From the NCBI GenBank assembly GCA_965249895.1, contig CBDFNC010000005.1, positions 1,302,001 through 1,366,000 on the forward strand: a stretch of DNA of 64,000 bases. The letters run 5' to 3'. The position numbers were made by a program, and so were the translations under genes. The notes beneath the pieces are model-generated. The model was given only the letters and a program-made list of their open reading frames with translations, was not told where the DNA came from and ran no database searches. Positions 35,001 through 43,500 of this stretch are shown here, in pieces. Source of the stretch: CBDFNC01 sp965249895 (GTDB lineage: Bacteria; Pseudomonadota; Gammaproteobacteria; Enterobacterales; CBDFNC01). How positions within the stretch are numbered: position 1 is the stretch's first letter; every line of letters begins with the position of its first letter.

Positions 35001-36282
35001 GGATATCTTCCTGACCCTGAGCACTGGAGCGGCGCTGGTCGTACCCGACCACAACAAACGTAAAGACCCATCCCACTGGCTTGAGTTGATGAAACTACAT
35101 AAGGTTTCTGTTTGGAATTCAGTGCCCGCGTTCTTGCAAATGCTGCTTCATTGGACCGAGCAAGGCGAGCATCGAGGCCAAGTACCTGACAGCTTGCGTT
35201 GGGTATTACTGGCAGGGGATTGGATCCCTTTAGACTTAGCAGAACGGATACGTCAACAGATTCCCAATCTAGCCATCACTGGCAGCGGCGGTCCCACAGA
35301 GGTTTCCGTATTAGATGTCTACTATGACATAGGTGAAACCCAGCCCAATTGGCGCAGTATTCCGTATGGAAAGCCCATGTGCAACGCGCGATATCATGTG
35401 CTTAACGCCCTTTATGAACCTTGTCCCGATGGCGTCGAAGGCCAGCTTTGGCACGGAGGTATAGGGCTGGCAAAGGGTTATCTGAACGCACCAGAGCTTA
35501 CCAAACAGCGTTTCGTCGATGCTGACTGGGTCAAAGAGTTGGGAGAAGAACGCCTGTTTCATGGCGGCGATCTGGGTCGCATGGGAGGCGATGGTCAGCT
35601 GGAATTTACCGGCCGCGCCGATTTTCAGGTGAAGGTCCAGGGCCAACGTATCGAATTGTCGGAAATCGAACATTTCGCATTAAAGCTATCCAATGTGCAG
35701 CAGGCGCTCGCTATTACTCAGGGGGAAAAGGAAAATCTCAGGATCTTACTTTTTTTAATCACCCAAGATGGTATTGGCGATGGCGTGGAATTCAAGCGCC
35801 AGTTAGCAGGACACCTGCCTGCCAATATGCTACCCGCCCAATGTTTGGTTCTGGACTCCCTTCCCCTCAGCCCGAACGGTAAGCCGGACCGGCGGGTGTT
35901 GCTTGAATGGGCCACAACCATAGAGACAAAAACCTGCGAACCTCAACGTAATAACCAGCTGGAAGAAAATATCGCCTCCATCTGGCGCGAATTACTTCAA
36001 CGTCCCAAGCTGGGTCTCACCGACAACTTTTTCGACCTAGGCGGTGACTCCATGTTGGCCGTCAGCCTTAGCCGACGGCTCTACCAATTAACCGGTCAGG
36101 ACCTACCGCTGATGGCTGTATTTGAGAATCCGACTATTACATCTCAAGCCAAGTGTTATGAAACTATGCACCAGGCTGACAACAGTGATCCCCTAGTTCA
36201 AGCCGCCATGGTTCGCGCCAAACGGCGTTTGCAAAAACGCCGTTCTTCTTCGTCAGAACAAAAAGAAATAGAGAAATCATGA
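29083..36282 (+). CDS. M3: loading PKS/NRPS, FAAL-ACP-KS-(no AT)-ACP-Cy-A-PCP
   Basis: 2399 residues. Residues about 1-595 are a fatty acyl-AMP ligase (YTSGSTRAPRGVQVSHGNL near 184; the C-terminal RTTSGKIQR), so a free fatty acid is adenylated and loaded on the ACP at Ser625 (GLDSA). A KS follows with Cys832, His963 and His1002. There is no AT: a short linker keeps an AT-flanking scar (LPQYPFQHQKYW near 1220) and leads to a carrier domain with Ser1266 (GGSSL). The cyclisation domain has DGWCID (D1454, D1459). The A domain (YTSGSTGKPKG near 1923) gives the code D-M-T-N-L-A-S-V-L, not the cysteine code. PCP serine is 2323 (GGDSM). The FAAL makes this the probable first protein of the line. It overlaps M4 by ATGA. 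Confidence 0.92.
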   Translation: MTATSPNSRFLSPEFQSLPRLMSQHANAFGEKYAFHFVSRGVREKDSIQYQELHSKAKAIANNLSAQRGQTALILTNPGLDFLSAFLGCLYAGVIAVPVPALDTQRLKRALPRLTGIVNDAKPRCILCDAPNLAKLSEKRQQLVQAGAVELTNTKWLCIDDLAQGEQVSDFPAAEAHQLAYLQYTSGSTRAPRGVQVSHGNLVANCQYIAEHLGYQSDSRPAVWMPYHHDFGLVEGMLLPLLLGLESWMMSPLELVKNPLWWLQMMTKYQLTHCSSPNFALQACVDRVSQQDLSSLDLSAWQAGICAAEPVRKQTLDAFISKFSPCGLSPQAQLAGYGMAETTLIVTSRHYRQENQFDYVDAAALQTNQIRYLNSAEPGGKWLANCGRPIGDFRLVIAGDQGQVLDSLNIGEIMIAADGASCSQGYRNQPELNRHTFANKLTSLPGNWLATGDLGYLTPSGELVVTGRCKDIVIIRGQNHYPHDIEFGLSDQFPALRAGYSACFQEDNEQTDVSLVMELNQSLEHPEQQQLADSIRRFISEHHELSVKNLVFVGRGEVPRTTSGKIQRALSRDYYLQKKFKLLGEFTFGQEDTSSWLRHQLAKLTGLSEQHIDNDRAFADYGLDSASTLALTGQLERQLGRDIPETLLYSAPSINALIAQLAPQDVIKSQPKQSAHISVAGMACRLPGADNLDQFRRLVLSGDVAIAEPAADRPQQPSDQAAGYLKNIDGFDAAFFGLSPAEANSMDPQQRWLLENSWHALEHAGIDPLSLRGSNTGVFVGASSQDFARLVLNQEQTQEVYQATGSALSVLAGRLAYQLGLEGPCMTIDTACSSSLVALHQACESLANGHCDLALVVGVNLLLDERFHQALTRANMLSPQHRCATFSEHADGYVRGEGVVCLVLGTGEQNLPAIAQVLATGTNQDGASNGLTAPTGRKQAELLENNLLRAGLSSGQLDMIECHGTGTPLGDPIEVNHISQLLASENRSKACYLTSVKANIGHLEAAAGLAGLLRTLVALEQGQPGPQPAANPISSRLKLTDRLHIATANASWPKRKPRYGAVNAFGFSGSNACALVAVTPIQTVEQSGQHLPLVMLSAASQSALNALISLWQEALPELLEDYKLAAICTASRQQRGHLRWRLALLARNKEELIQGLANAKGLDSQAASSKEQKQCIQDAPRLATLITAYQSGTDLPWQRMDAQLESRVALPQYPFQHQKYWPVFVQGKIPKDPNIRQQRLAEIWQQCLGITDQEQEDDFFFAGGSSLAASQLVNDLSRYLGVKLTLSQLLEMRSLTKLTQWLSRQTICEAHDRQIHTEIAEGQAFPLSDMQQAYWLGRQEHMPAAMAIQVWFELNCSHVQLDRLNLAWHKLQARHPMLRAVMTEQTQQKVTPLTDKPVVQLLDLRELDSAQQEQHLTVLRAKQRKPHDLSKPDWYTWVLVQLDEKRQRLLITFDGWCIDGASYEILLRELVQLYQQPKQCVPELTGSFRAHIDNLAQQQTSPDYQQDLTWWHQQLETLPPAPQLPLAKRPEQVNNPNMIRHSLHLTSQLVTRLEQLARQEGMNLSTLLLSCYALVLSRWSREPDICVNIPRFNRQGNTQDINHILGEFASFTLLPCRRVRNDNFADFARRLQHNLWKNLDHASVSGVQLLRELNRGHGGKNQLMPYVFTTMPELDGSSMYRSLSKLGEVVSMCTQTPQVWIDCQYQRLEQGMEVSWDVLADLFPHGLISTMFDAFNQLLERIGGQEEAWSESASLPLPKQQQLNRQQFNQTQEDIPFISLYQLFANQLARTPAAPALISSQQTLSYRQVQQQANRLAVNLQPLLSPTRPVAICLEKSPDQIIAVLACQQLATCWLPLDPDAPGQRNQLLLADSEACAIISTASLWSQPLSLPLLDIHQQPQQARSIGLTEKPAQPEDTAYLLYTSGSTGKPKGVMITQAGISNRMQGLAKRYPVKSEDRLLNLSALHHDMAVTDIFLTLSTGAALVVPDHNKRKDPSHWLELMKLHKVSVWNSVPAFLQMLLHWTEQGEHRGQVPDSLRWVLLAGDWIPLDLAERIRQQIPNLAITGSGGPTEVSVLDVYYDIGETQPNWRSIPYGKPMCNARYHVLNALYEPCPDGVEGQLWHGGIGLAKGYLNAPELTKQRFVDADWVKELGEERLFHGGDLGRMGGDGQLEFTGRADFQVKVQGQRIELSEIEHFALKLSNVQQALAITQGEKENLRILLFLITQDGIGDGVEFKRQLAGHLPANMLPAQCLVLDSLPLSPNGKPDRRVLLEWATTIETKTCEPQRNNQLEENIASIWRELLQRPKLGLTDNFFDLGGDSMLAVSLSRRLYQLTGQDLPLMAVFENPTITSQAKCYETMHQADNSDPLVQAAMVRAKRRLQKRRSSSSEQKEIEKS

Positions 36283-39200
36283 CATCAACTTCACATTCAG
36301 ACGCCATCGCCATTATCGGTATGGCCGGGCGCTTTCCTGGCGCCCGGGACCTCACCGAATATTGGCAAAACCTGCTCAAGGGGTTCGATATCGCCGAGAC
36401 CCGATCGGCCGAGCAGACAGATGCCGCCAACCTGGTCCGACGTAGCTACCCCCTCAAGGACCCGCTGTGCTTCGACGCCGAGTTTTTTGGTCTTTCACCG
36501 GCGGAAGCCGCGCTAATGGACCCGCAACAAAGATTGTTGTTGGAAAACGCCTGGCACACATTTGAAGACGCAGGTTATGACACAGAACGCTACCAGGGCG
36601 CCATTGGTGTATTCGCCAGTACCGGCTTTAATGACTATGTGGTTAAACACGTAGGTCCCAGGGCCTATGAGCAAAGTTCGGCAGAGTATTTCGCCATGTT
36701 AGTCGGCAACGACAAGGACTTTTCCGCCAGCCGAATAGCCTATCACTTGGATTTAACCGGGCCCGCTGTGGTAGTGCAAAGCGCATGTTCCAGCTCCTTA
36801 CTCTGCGTACACCAAGCCGTTCAATCCCTGCTTAGCGGGGAGTGTGATATGGCGCTGGCCACCTCTTGTTCAGTTTACCTGGATCTGGAAAAGGGCTACC
36901 ACGCCGATGTAGGCGGCCCCATGTCGCCAAGCGGACAAATACGCGCATTCGACGCCAAGGCAGACGGTATTTTAGGCGGTAACGGAGTCGCAGCAGTACT
37001 TCTCAAACCCTATCAGGAAGCGCTCGCAGATGGTGATAATATCCAAGGAGTTATCCGGGGGATAGCCGCCAATAACGATGGGAACAGCAAGCTCGGCTTT
37101 ACCGCACCCAGTGTCCAGGGACAAACTCGAGCTCTGGCTGAAGCACTGGCCCTGGCTGCCTCGACGCCCAAGGATATAGGTTATATCGAAGCCCATGGTA
37201 CTGGCACCCCTATGGGTGATCCTATGGAATTCAGCGCACTTAATCGCGTGTATGGCCAGGCCACATCCCCTTGCGTGCTGGGTTCGGTGAAGACCAATGT
37301 GGGCCATTTGAATACGGTGGCCGGACTGGCTGGCCTGATCAAAGCGAGTCTGGTGCTCAAACATCGTCAGATCCCGGCGACACTGCATTTCAACCGTACC
37401 AATCCACAAATCGACTTTGAAAACAGTCGCTTCCGTGTTAACCCGCAAACAGAAGCCTTGTCCGACACTGTGCAGCAGGCGGCCGTCAGCTCATTCGGAT
37501 TTGGTGGTACCAATGTGCACGCGATATTACAAGCGCCAACCACCACTCAGTTATCAGCAAGCAATCAGCCCCAGCTTCTGTGCTGGTCAGGTCAAGATAA
37601 GCGACAGGCCAGTGATTACTACCAGGCACTGCAGCAAAATATCCACAGCCTGCCGGATCTGGCTGCCACCCTGGCCCTTGGCAGACGTCAATACTCCGTC
37701 CGTCAGGCAGCGGTCAGTAATGGATTGTCGTTACCCGACACACCATTGAGCCAGGAAGGGAAAAACGGCAAGTTAGTCTTGCTCTTTCCTGGTCAGGGTA
37801 GCCAATTTCCCGCTATGGCTCAGGCCTTATACCTGCAATATCCGCTGTTTCGCGACCAACTAGACGAATGCGCTGCGATATTGGCGCAACATGACTACCC
37901 GCTATTCGAAGTTTTGTTTAACGGATCTGCTGGGCAACTACGTCAGACCTTGCATACGCAGGTCTGTCTGTTTGCCTGCGAATACTCTCTGGCCAGCTGG
38001 CTCATTTCCATGGGGGCTGAACCCGACTATTTGCTGGGGCATAGCATTGGGGAATATGTGGCCGCCTGTATCGCAGGTGTGTTTAGCCTGAGTGACGCCT
38101 TGTCGCTGGTTGTCGCCCGAGCACGGCTGGTTTCCGGTTTACCCGAGGCCGCTATGTTGGCAATAGCTCAAAGTGAAGCTCAAGCCCGCGCCCTTCTCCA
38201 TGACAATTTGTCCTTAGCTGTGGTTAACGGACCTGAAAGCTGTGTTCTGGCCGGAGATAAGCAGAGTATTGCTGAGTTGGCGCAACAACTAAAACAGCAA
38301 CAGATCCCATGTCAATTACTTCAGGTTTCCCATGGCTTTCACAGTCACCTGCTGGACCCTCTCCTCGAACAATTCACTCGAATATGCCAGGGGATATCCA
38401 TGCAACCGGCCCGCATTCCCCTGCTCAGTAACCTGACAGGCGCATTGGCGGACCCAAGCTTGCACAGTCAAGGGCAATACTGGGTAGACCACTTAAGGCA
38501 GACGGTTCGCTTCGGTGATAACCTGAGTTATCTCACCTCGCTGAATGACCCCTTATTATTGGTGGAAGCAGGCCCTGGGCTGGTACTGACCGGGCTAAGC
38601 CAAAAAACCCTGCAAACTCGGGTCTGGCCTATGATGCCTAACCAGGAGGAAACCCTGCACGCCACCTTGACCACCTTGGGTAAAATCTGGGTAGAAAAGG
38701 GAGAACTGGCCCTGGATAGCCTCTATGGGGAACACAAACGCCATGCCTTGCCCAGTTACCCTTTTGTCCGCCAGCAACACAAACTAACCCGACAAGCGGC
38801 TCTGCCACATAAGCGCAGCGCCACCAAAGACTGGCTCTATCAGGCCTGCTGGCAACCCAGCCCCCTGCCGCTAAAGCAAGGGGATAAAACCACGCTAACC
38901 TTAGTCTTTGCCGCTGCGGAATTTGCTTCTCCATCGCTTCTGGCGGACATATCCGACCATGTGTTATTGGTCTCCCTGGGAGAGGAAACCCGCCAGGTAA
39001 GTGCAAACCGCTACCAGCTGAATCCGGTAAGTAGTGAGGAATATCATTGGTTAATCAAAGATATAAAACGTCAACACGGAATCCCGGGCAGGATTATTCA
39101 TGCCTGGTTATGCGATACCAGCCCGCAATCAGATGAACTCGCTTGGGTGCGACAAAGCGGATATAGCAGTTTGATCTGGCTGACCCAGGCCCTGGCCCAT

Positions 39201-40565
39201 ACATCCCCTGCGCGGATAGAGCTGACCCTGCTCAGTTGCGGTTTGTTCCGTCTGCTGGACGAAAGCGTTCGAATGCCGGCGCAGGCACTGGCGACTGGAG
39301 CCATCCGCAGTCTGGCCCTGGAACACCCCTGGCTGGAATGCCGCGCGCTGGACCTTACTTCACCTACATTAGACACACCACTGGCGCGTATATTATGCCA
39401 ACCGCTTGAAACCACTCAGATGAGTCGCTGGCAAGCATGGCGAGGAGGAAAACTCTGGCAACAGGAGCATCAGCCCTGCCACATACCCAGCAGCCAGGAA
39501 AGCGGGTTTACCCAGGGTGGCGCCTATTTAATTACCGGCGGCGCCGGCGGCGTTGGCCTGGAACTGGTGAACTGGCTTGCCGGCCTGAACTGTCGACTGA
39601 TTATCACGGGTCGCAGACCAGAAAACAAACTATCCGCTATTCAGCAGCAAAAACTGGCCAATTATGACAAGCTGGAATATTTACCAGGGGATATGGCCGA
39701 TCCCAACTTCATTCAACGCGTCAAAAAAAAGTTACAACTAGAGTCCATTCACCTCGATGGCATCATTCACGCCGCGAGCTGTTACGTCAACCAGACTGTT
39801 CTCGAATTAAGTCTGGCCGAGCAGCAATCAAACTATTACAGCAAAGCCAGATCCGCCCAGCTAATACTTGATGAGCTCGCCCCGCTTTGTTCAGGTCAGA
39901 TCCTACTATGTAGCTCCATTACTTCTGCTCTCTCAGGTATAGGTTGTGTCGATTACGCCTCAGCCAATGCATACCTGGATGCCCTGGCAATCCATTCTCA
40001 GAATCAAGTGCGCAGTATTAACTGGGACAGCTGGCGTTTTGTCGGCGAACTGGGCCAGGCCCACAAAGCTGGGCAAGCTGCCGGGGCAAAGCTAACGGAC
40101 GAGCTGGATATGTCGGTAGAAGAAGCCCTGACAGTAACTCGGGATTTCCTGGCCAGTCCATTAAGCAATGCCCTGGTTTCCACATCAAATTGGCGCAGCA
40201 GGTGTGAAAGTCAGCTAGAACTCGCCCGGCGCCATTGGCACCTCAGTCAGGAAAGCGTCACAGAAGTGGCGCCCAATACCGACGGAAGTACGCTGGAACA
40301 ACTGCTTACGCTGTTATTTGCCCAAGTGCTGGGTTTAACCCGGTATGAACTAGATCAGGACTTCTTGTTAAGTGGGGGGGATTCCCTACAGGCGGTGCGC
40401 TTGCTGTCGCGGCTTCGCAGCAGCCTGGCGGCAGAGCTTTCTCTGAGCGACTTACTTGATTTACGTACCCCAGAAAAAGTAGCCGCAAAACTAGCTCGAC
40501 AAGAAAAATGCCAGGCCCTGATGAATCAGCTGGAGCAACAGCAAAGCGCCATGGAGGAAGCTTAA
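36279..40565 (+). CDS. M4: PKS module KS-AT-KR-ACP
   Basis: 1428 residues. KS about 8-430 has Cys170 (SACSSS), HGTGTPMGD and TNVGH. AT about 495-800 has Ser589 (GHSIGEY) and HGFHSH in place of the usual malonyl HAFH, so malonyl is likely but not certain. KR about 1080-1260 has TGGAGGVG, a catalytic Ser in CSSITSAL and Tyr1226 (DYASANAY). ACP serine is 1369 (GGDSL). It adds one C2 unit reduced to a beta-hydroxy group; no DH or ER is present. Its AT, or that of M1, could also load the AT-less module of M3. The start overlaps the M3 stop. Confidence 0.93.
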   Translation: MTSTSHSDAIAIIGMAGRFPGARDLTEYWQNLLKGFDIAETRSAEQTDAANLVRRSYPLKDPLCFDAEFFGLSPAEAALMDPQQRLLLENAWHTFEDAGYDTERYQGAIGVFASTGFNDYVVKHVGPRAYEQSSAEYFAMLVGNDKDFSASRIAYHLDLTGPAVVVQSACSSSLLCVHQAVQSLLSGECDMALATSCSVYLDLEKGYHADVGGPMSPSGQIRAFDAKADGILGGNGVAAVLLKPYQEALADGDNIQGVIRGIAANNDGNSKLGFTAPSVQGQTRALAEALALAASTPKDIGYIEAHGTGTPMGDPMEFSALNRVYGQATSPCVLGSVKTNVGHLNTVAGLAGLIKASLVLKHRQIPATLHFNRTNPQIDFENSRFRVNPQTEALSDTVQQAAVSSFGFGGTNVHAILQAPTTTQLSASNQPQLLCWSGQDKRQASDYYQALQQNIHSLPDLAATLALGRRQYSVRQAAVSNGLSLPDTPLSQEGKNGKLVLLFPGQGSQFPAMAQALYLQYPLFRDQLDECAAILAQHDYPLFEVLFNGSAGQLRQTLHTQVCLFACEYSLASWLISMGAEPDYLLGHSIGEYVAACIAGVFSLSDALSLVVARARLVSGLPEAAMLAIAQSEAQARALLHDNLSLAVVNGPESCVLAGDKQSIAELAQQLKQQQIPCQLLQVSHGFHSHLLDPLLEQFTRICQGISMQPARIPLLSNLTGALADPSLHSQGQYWVDHLRQTVRFGDNLSYLTSLNDPLLLVEAGPGLVLTGLSQKTLQTRVWPMMPNQEETLHATLTTLGKIWVEKGELALDSLYGEHKRHALPSYPFVRQQHKLTRQAALPHKRSATKDWLYQACWQPSPLPLKQGDKTTLTLVFAAAEFASPSLLADISDHVLLVSLGEETRQVSANRYQLNPVSSEEYHWLIKDIKRQHGIPGRIIHAWLCDTSPQSDELAWVRQSGYSSLIWLTQALAHTSPARIELTLLSCGLFRLLDESVRMPAQALATGAIRSLALEHPWLECRALDLTSPTLDTPLARILCQPLETTQMSRWQAWRGGKLWQQEHQPCHIPSSQESGFTQGGAYLITGGAGGVGLELVNWLAGLNCRLIITGRRPENKLSAIQQQKLANYDKLEYLPGDMADPNFIQRVKKKLQLESIHLDGIIHAASCYVNQTVLELSLAEQQSNYYSKARSAQLILDELAPLCSGQILLCSSITSALSGIGCVDYASANAYLDALAIHSQNQVRSINWDSWRFVGELGQAHKAGQAAGAKLTDELDMSVEEALTVTRDFLASPLSNALVSTSNWRSRCESQLELARRHWHLSQESVTEVAPNTDGSTLEQLLTLLFAQVLGLTRYELDQDFLLSGGDSLQAVRLLSRLRSSLAAELSLSDLLDLRTPEKVAAKLARQEKCQALMNQLEQQQSAMEEA

Positions 40566-40567
40566 TC

Positions 40568-43500
40568 ATGACCAATCAACATCAGGCGGCGCTGCTGGAA
40601 CTGCTTAATCAAGATAATCAGGCTCCGGTAGCCAATCTCAGCCAGCGTTATCATCCATTTGCGCTAACGGAAATTCAAAAAAGTTACCTGTTAGGGCGTA
40701 ACCCCGAGCTACCGCTGGGCGGGACCGCCTGCCAATTCTATTACGAACTGGATTGTCCTTCATTGTCTTTGCCGAGATACCAGGACGCCTGGCGTAAAGT
40801 GATAAACCGGCACGATATGCTAAGAGCTGTGATACTGGACAATGGCGAACAACAGGTGTTAGCTCAAGTTCCCGAGTGGCAGCTGGAAGTTCATGCCAGC
40901 CCGGGTGAAGGTGAGCAAGAGAGGGTCTTGCAGCGGATACGCCGCAAGTTGGCTCAACCCAGGTCTTTGCATCAGTGGCCCCTGTTCGATGTACAGGCTA
41001 CCCCCCTGAGTAATGGCCATATCCGCGTGCATATCCAGTTTGACTTAATGATCGCGGATCAGCAGAGCTTTCTGATTATTCTGGACGAGATCGCCCGTTG
41101 CTATGACGACGACGAACTCACTCTGCCGCCATTGCAGCTAACCTGGCGAGATTACTTGGCCCGGGTACAGGGTGAGCCGGAAAATGCATCCGATAAAGCC
41201 TATTGGCAAAACAGGGTAGCCCAGATGCCGGCTTTTCCCTCACTGCCCCTGGCCAAACCACTGGAACAGCTAAAACCCGAATTCCATCGCCTAAGAGCCC
41301 AATTGGCACCCGAACAGTGGCAGGTTTTACAACAGCTTGCCCAGCGGCAACAAGTCACTCCTTCCACTTTATTGCTCACCGTTTTTTCCGAGGTGTTGGC
41401 GCTTCACAGCGCCAATCCCCACTTCTGCCTCAATATGACGTTATTTGACCGCCGTCCCTTGCACGCTGAAGTAGACAAGTTGGTTGGCGACTTTACCAAT
41501 ACCATGTTGTTTGAAGTGGATTTTCGTTCACCTTGTTCCACGGCCGAGCGGTTAAAGCAGGTCCAATCGAGACTCTGGCAGGATCTTGAGCACAGCAGTT
41601 ATCAAGGCACTAAGGTATTAGCGGACATTAGCCGCGCCAAGGGTCAACTTGCCGGTGTATTAATGCCAGTGGTATTTACCAGTACCCTGACTCAAACCGA
41701 CAAACAATTAATGCAGAGCGGCGCAGCTCAACCCGGTGAGCCGGTACTTAGTCATGGACAAACCGCACAAGTATTTCTGGACAACCAAATTACCGAGCTT
41801 CAGGGACAGCTCTTGATCCAGTGGGATGTGTTACCCCAGGCTCTGCCGGGCCACTTAATGGACCAGTTGTTTCATCGCTTTACCCAGCGTCTTTTCCAGC
41901 TGGCGGAAACACCCGAGCAAATCCGGCAAGATCCGCTGGCGCAAACGGTACTGCCGCAAGCCGGCCAGCTTGCCCCCGCACTGGCCCCCGTAGATACCCA
42001 AGAGTATCTGCATTCAGCTTGGTTCCAACAACTCCGGCTAAATCCGGACCGGCCCGCGCTGCTTGGCCAGGACGAAAGCTGGACTTACCTCAGATTGGGA
42101 CAAAGAGTCGCTGGATATTGTCGACGACTCCTTGACCAAGTTGTTTCACCCGCCACTCCCGTGGTGATTATGTTGGAAAAAGGTGCGGAGCAGATCGCGG
42201 CAACCTTAGCTGTCCTGTGTGCCCACGCCAGCTATGTCCCGCTGGACATCAGCAGCCCGCTGCCAAGGCTGCAGCGCATTATCGCCGATGTTCAACCCGG
42301 CGCGATTATCACCAGCCAGGCATTGGCCGGCGACATGTCAAGATTGAATATTCCAGTGTTAGTCAGCGAACAAATCGCCGACTCTCCTGTCGATACCCTG
42401 CCCAATCCTACGCCGGGAGATCAGGAGCGGCTGGCCTATGTGATCTATACCTCAGGTTCGACCGGTGAACCCAAGGGCGTGATGATTTCCCATCTGGCAG
42501 CACTGACCACGATAAAGGACATAAACGCCAGGTTTGCCATCAATAAAAACGACAGAGTATTGGCTCTTTCCGCCCTTCATTTCGACCTGTCAGTGTTCGA
42601 TATTTTTGCGGTGCTTGGTGTTGGCGGTGCCCTGGTATTACCGTTTCCGGAGCAATCAAATGACCCGGCTAGCTGGTCCCGCTTGTGCCATCAACACGGT
42701 GTTACCGTATGGAACACGGTACCCGCCCTTTGGGCCATGGCCGAAGAATACTGGCGTTTACAAAAGACGCCTCCCACTCAGTTACGACTTTGCCTACTCA
42801 GTGGCGACTGGATTCCGGTCGCCCTTGCCCAGGCTAGCCAGGCAATGCTTCCCGAGCTGGAATTGATCAGCCTGGGGGGCGCAACAGAAGCAGCGATATG
42901 GTCTATCTGGTACCCCGTCCGGAAGATTGACCCGCAATGGTCCAGTATCCCCTATGGCAGCGCCCTGGGCGGACAACAAGTTTACGTGTTGGACGATAAC
43001 TTTACGCTGGCACGTCAAGGATTTAGCGGTGAGATTTATATTAGCGGCCACGGCTTAGCCGACGGCTATTTTAACGATCCTCAAAAAACCAGCGACCGCT
43101 TTATCCAGCATCCGCAAACCGGGTTACGTCTGTATCGTACGGGAGATCTGGGCCGCTACCTCGACCAGGGTCTTATCGAATTTCTTGGCCGCTGCGACCA
43201 TCAGGTTAAAATCAATGGCTACCGGGTAGAGTGCGGTGAAATCAGCACCCTGTTAGAGCAGCACCCCCAGGTAGAACGTGCGCATGTTTTAGCCCTGGGA
43301 CCAAGGGGAAAACAAAGCCTGGCCGCATTTGTTCAGGGTGCAGACGAAGGTTTATTGGCCCCCTGGCTTAAACAACACGTTCCCAGCTATATGCAACCGA
43401 GTCGCTGGCAACGAGTCAATCACTGGCCATTAACCGCCAATGGAAAACTGGATCGTCAAGCGCTTTCGACCCTGTTACCAGAGGTAAAACCAGGCTCAGC

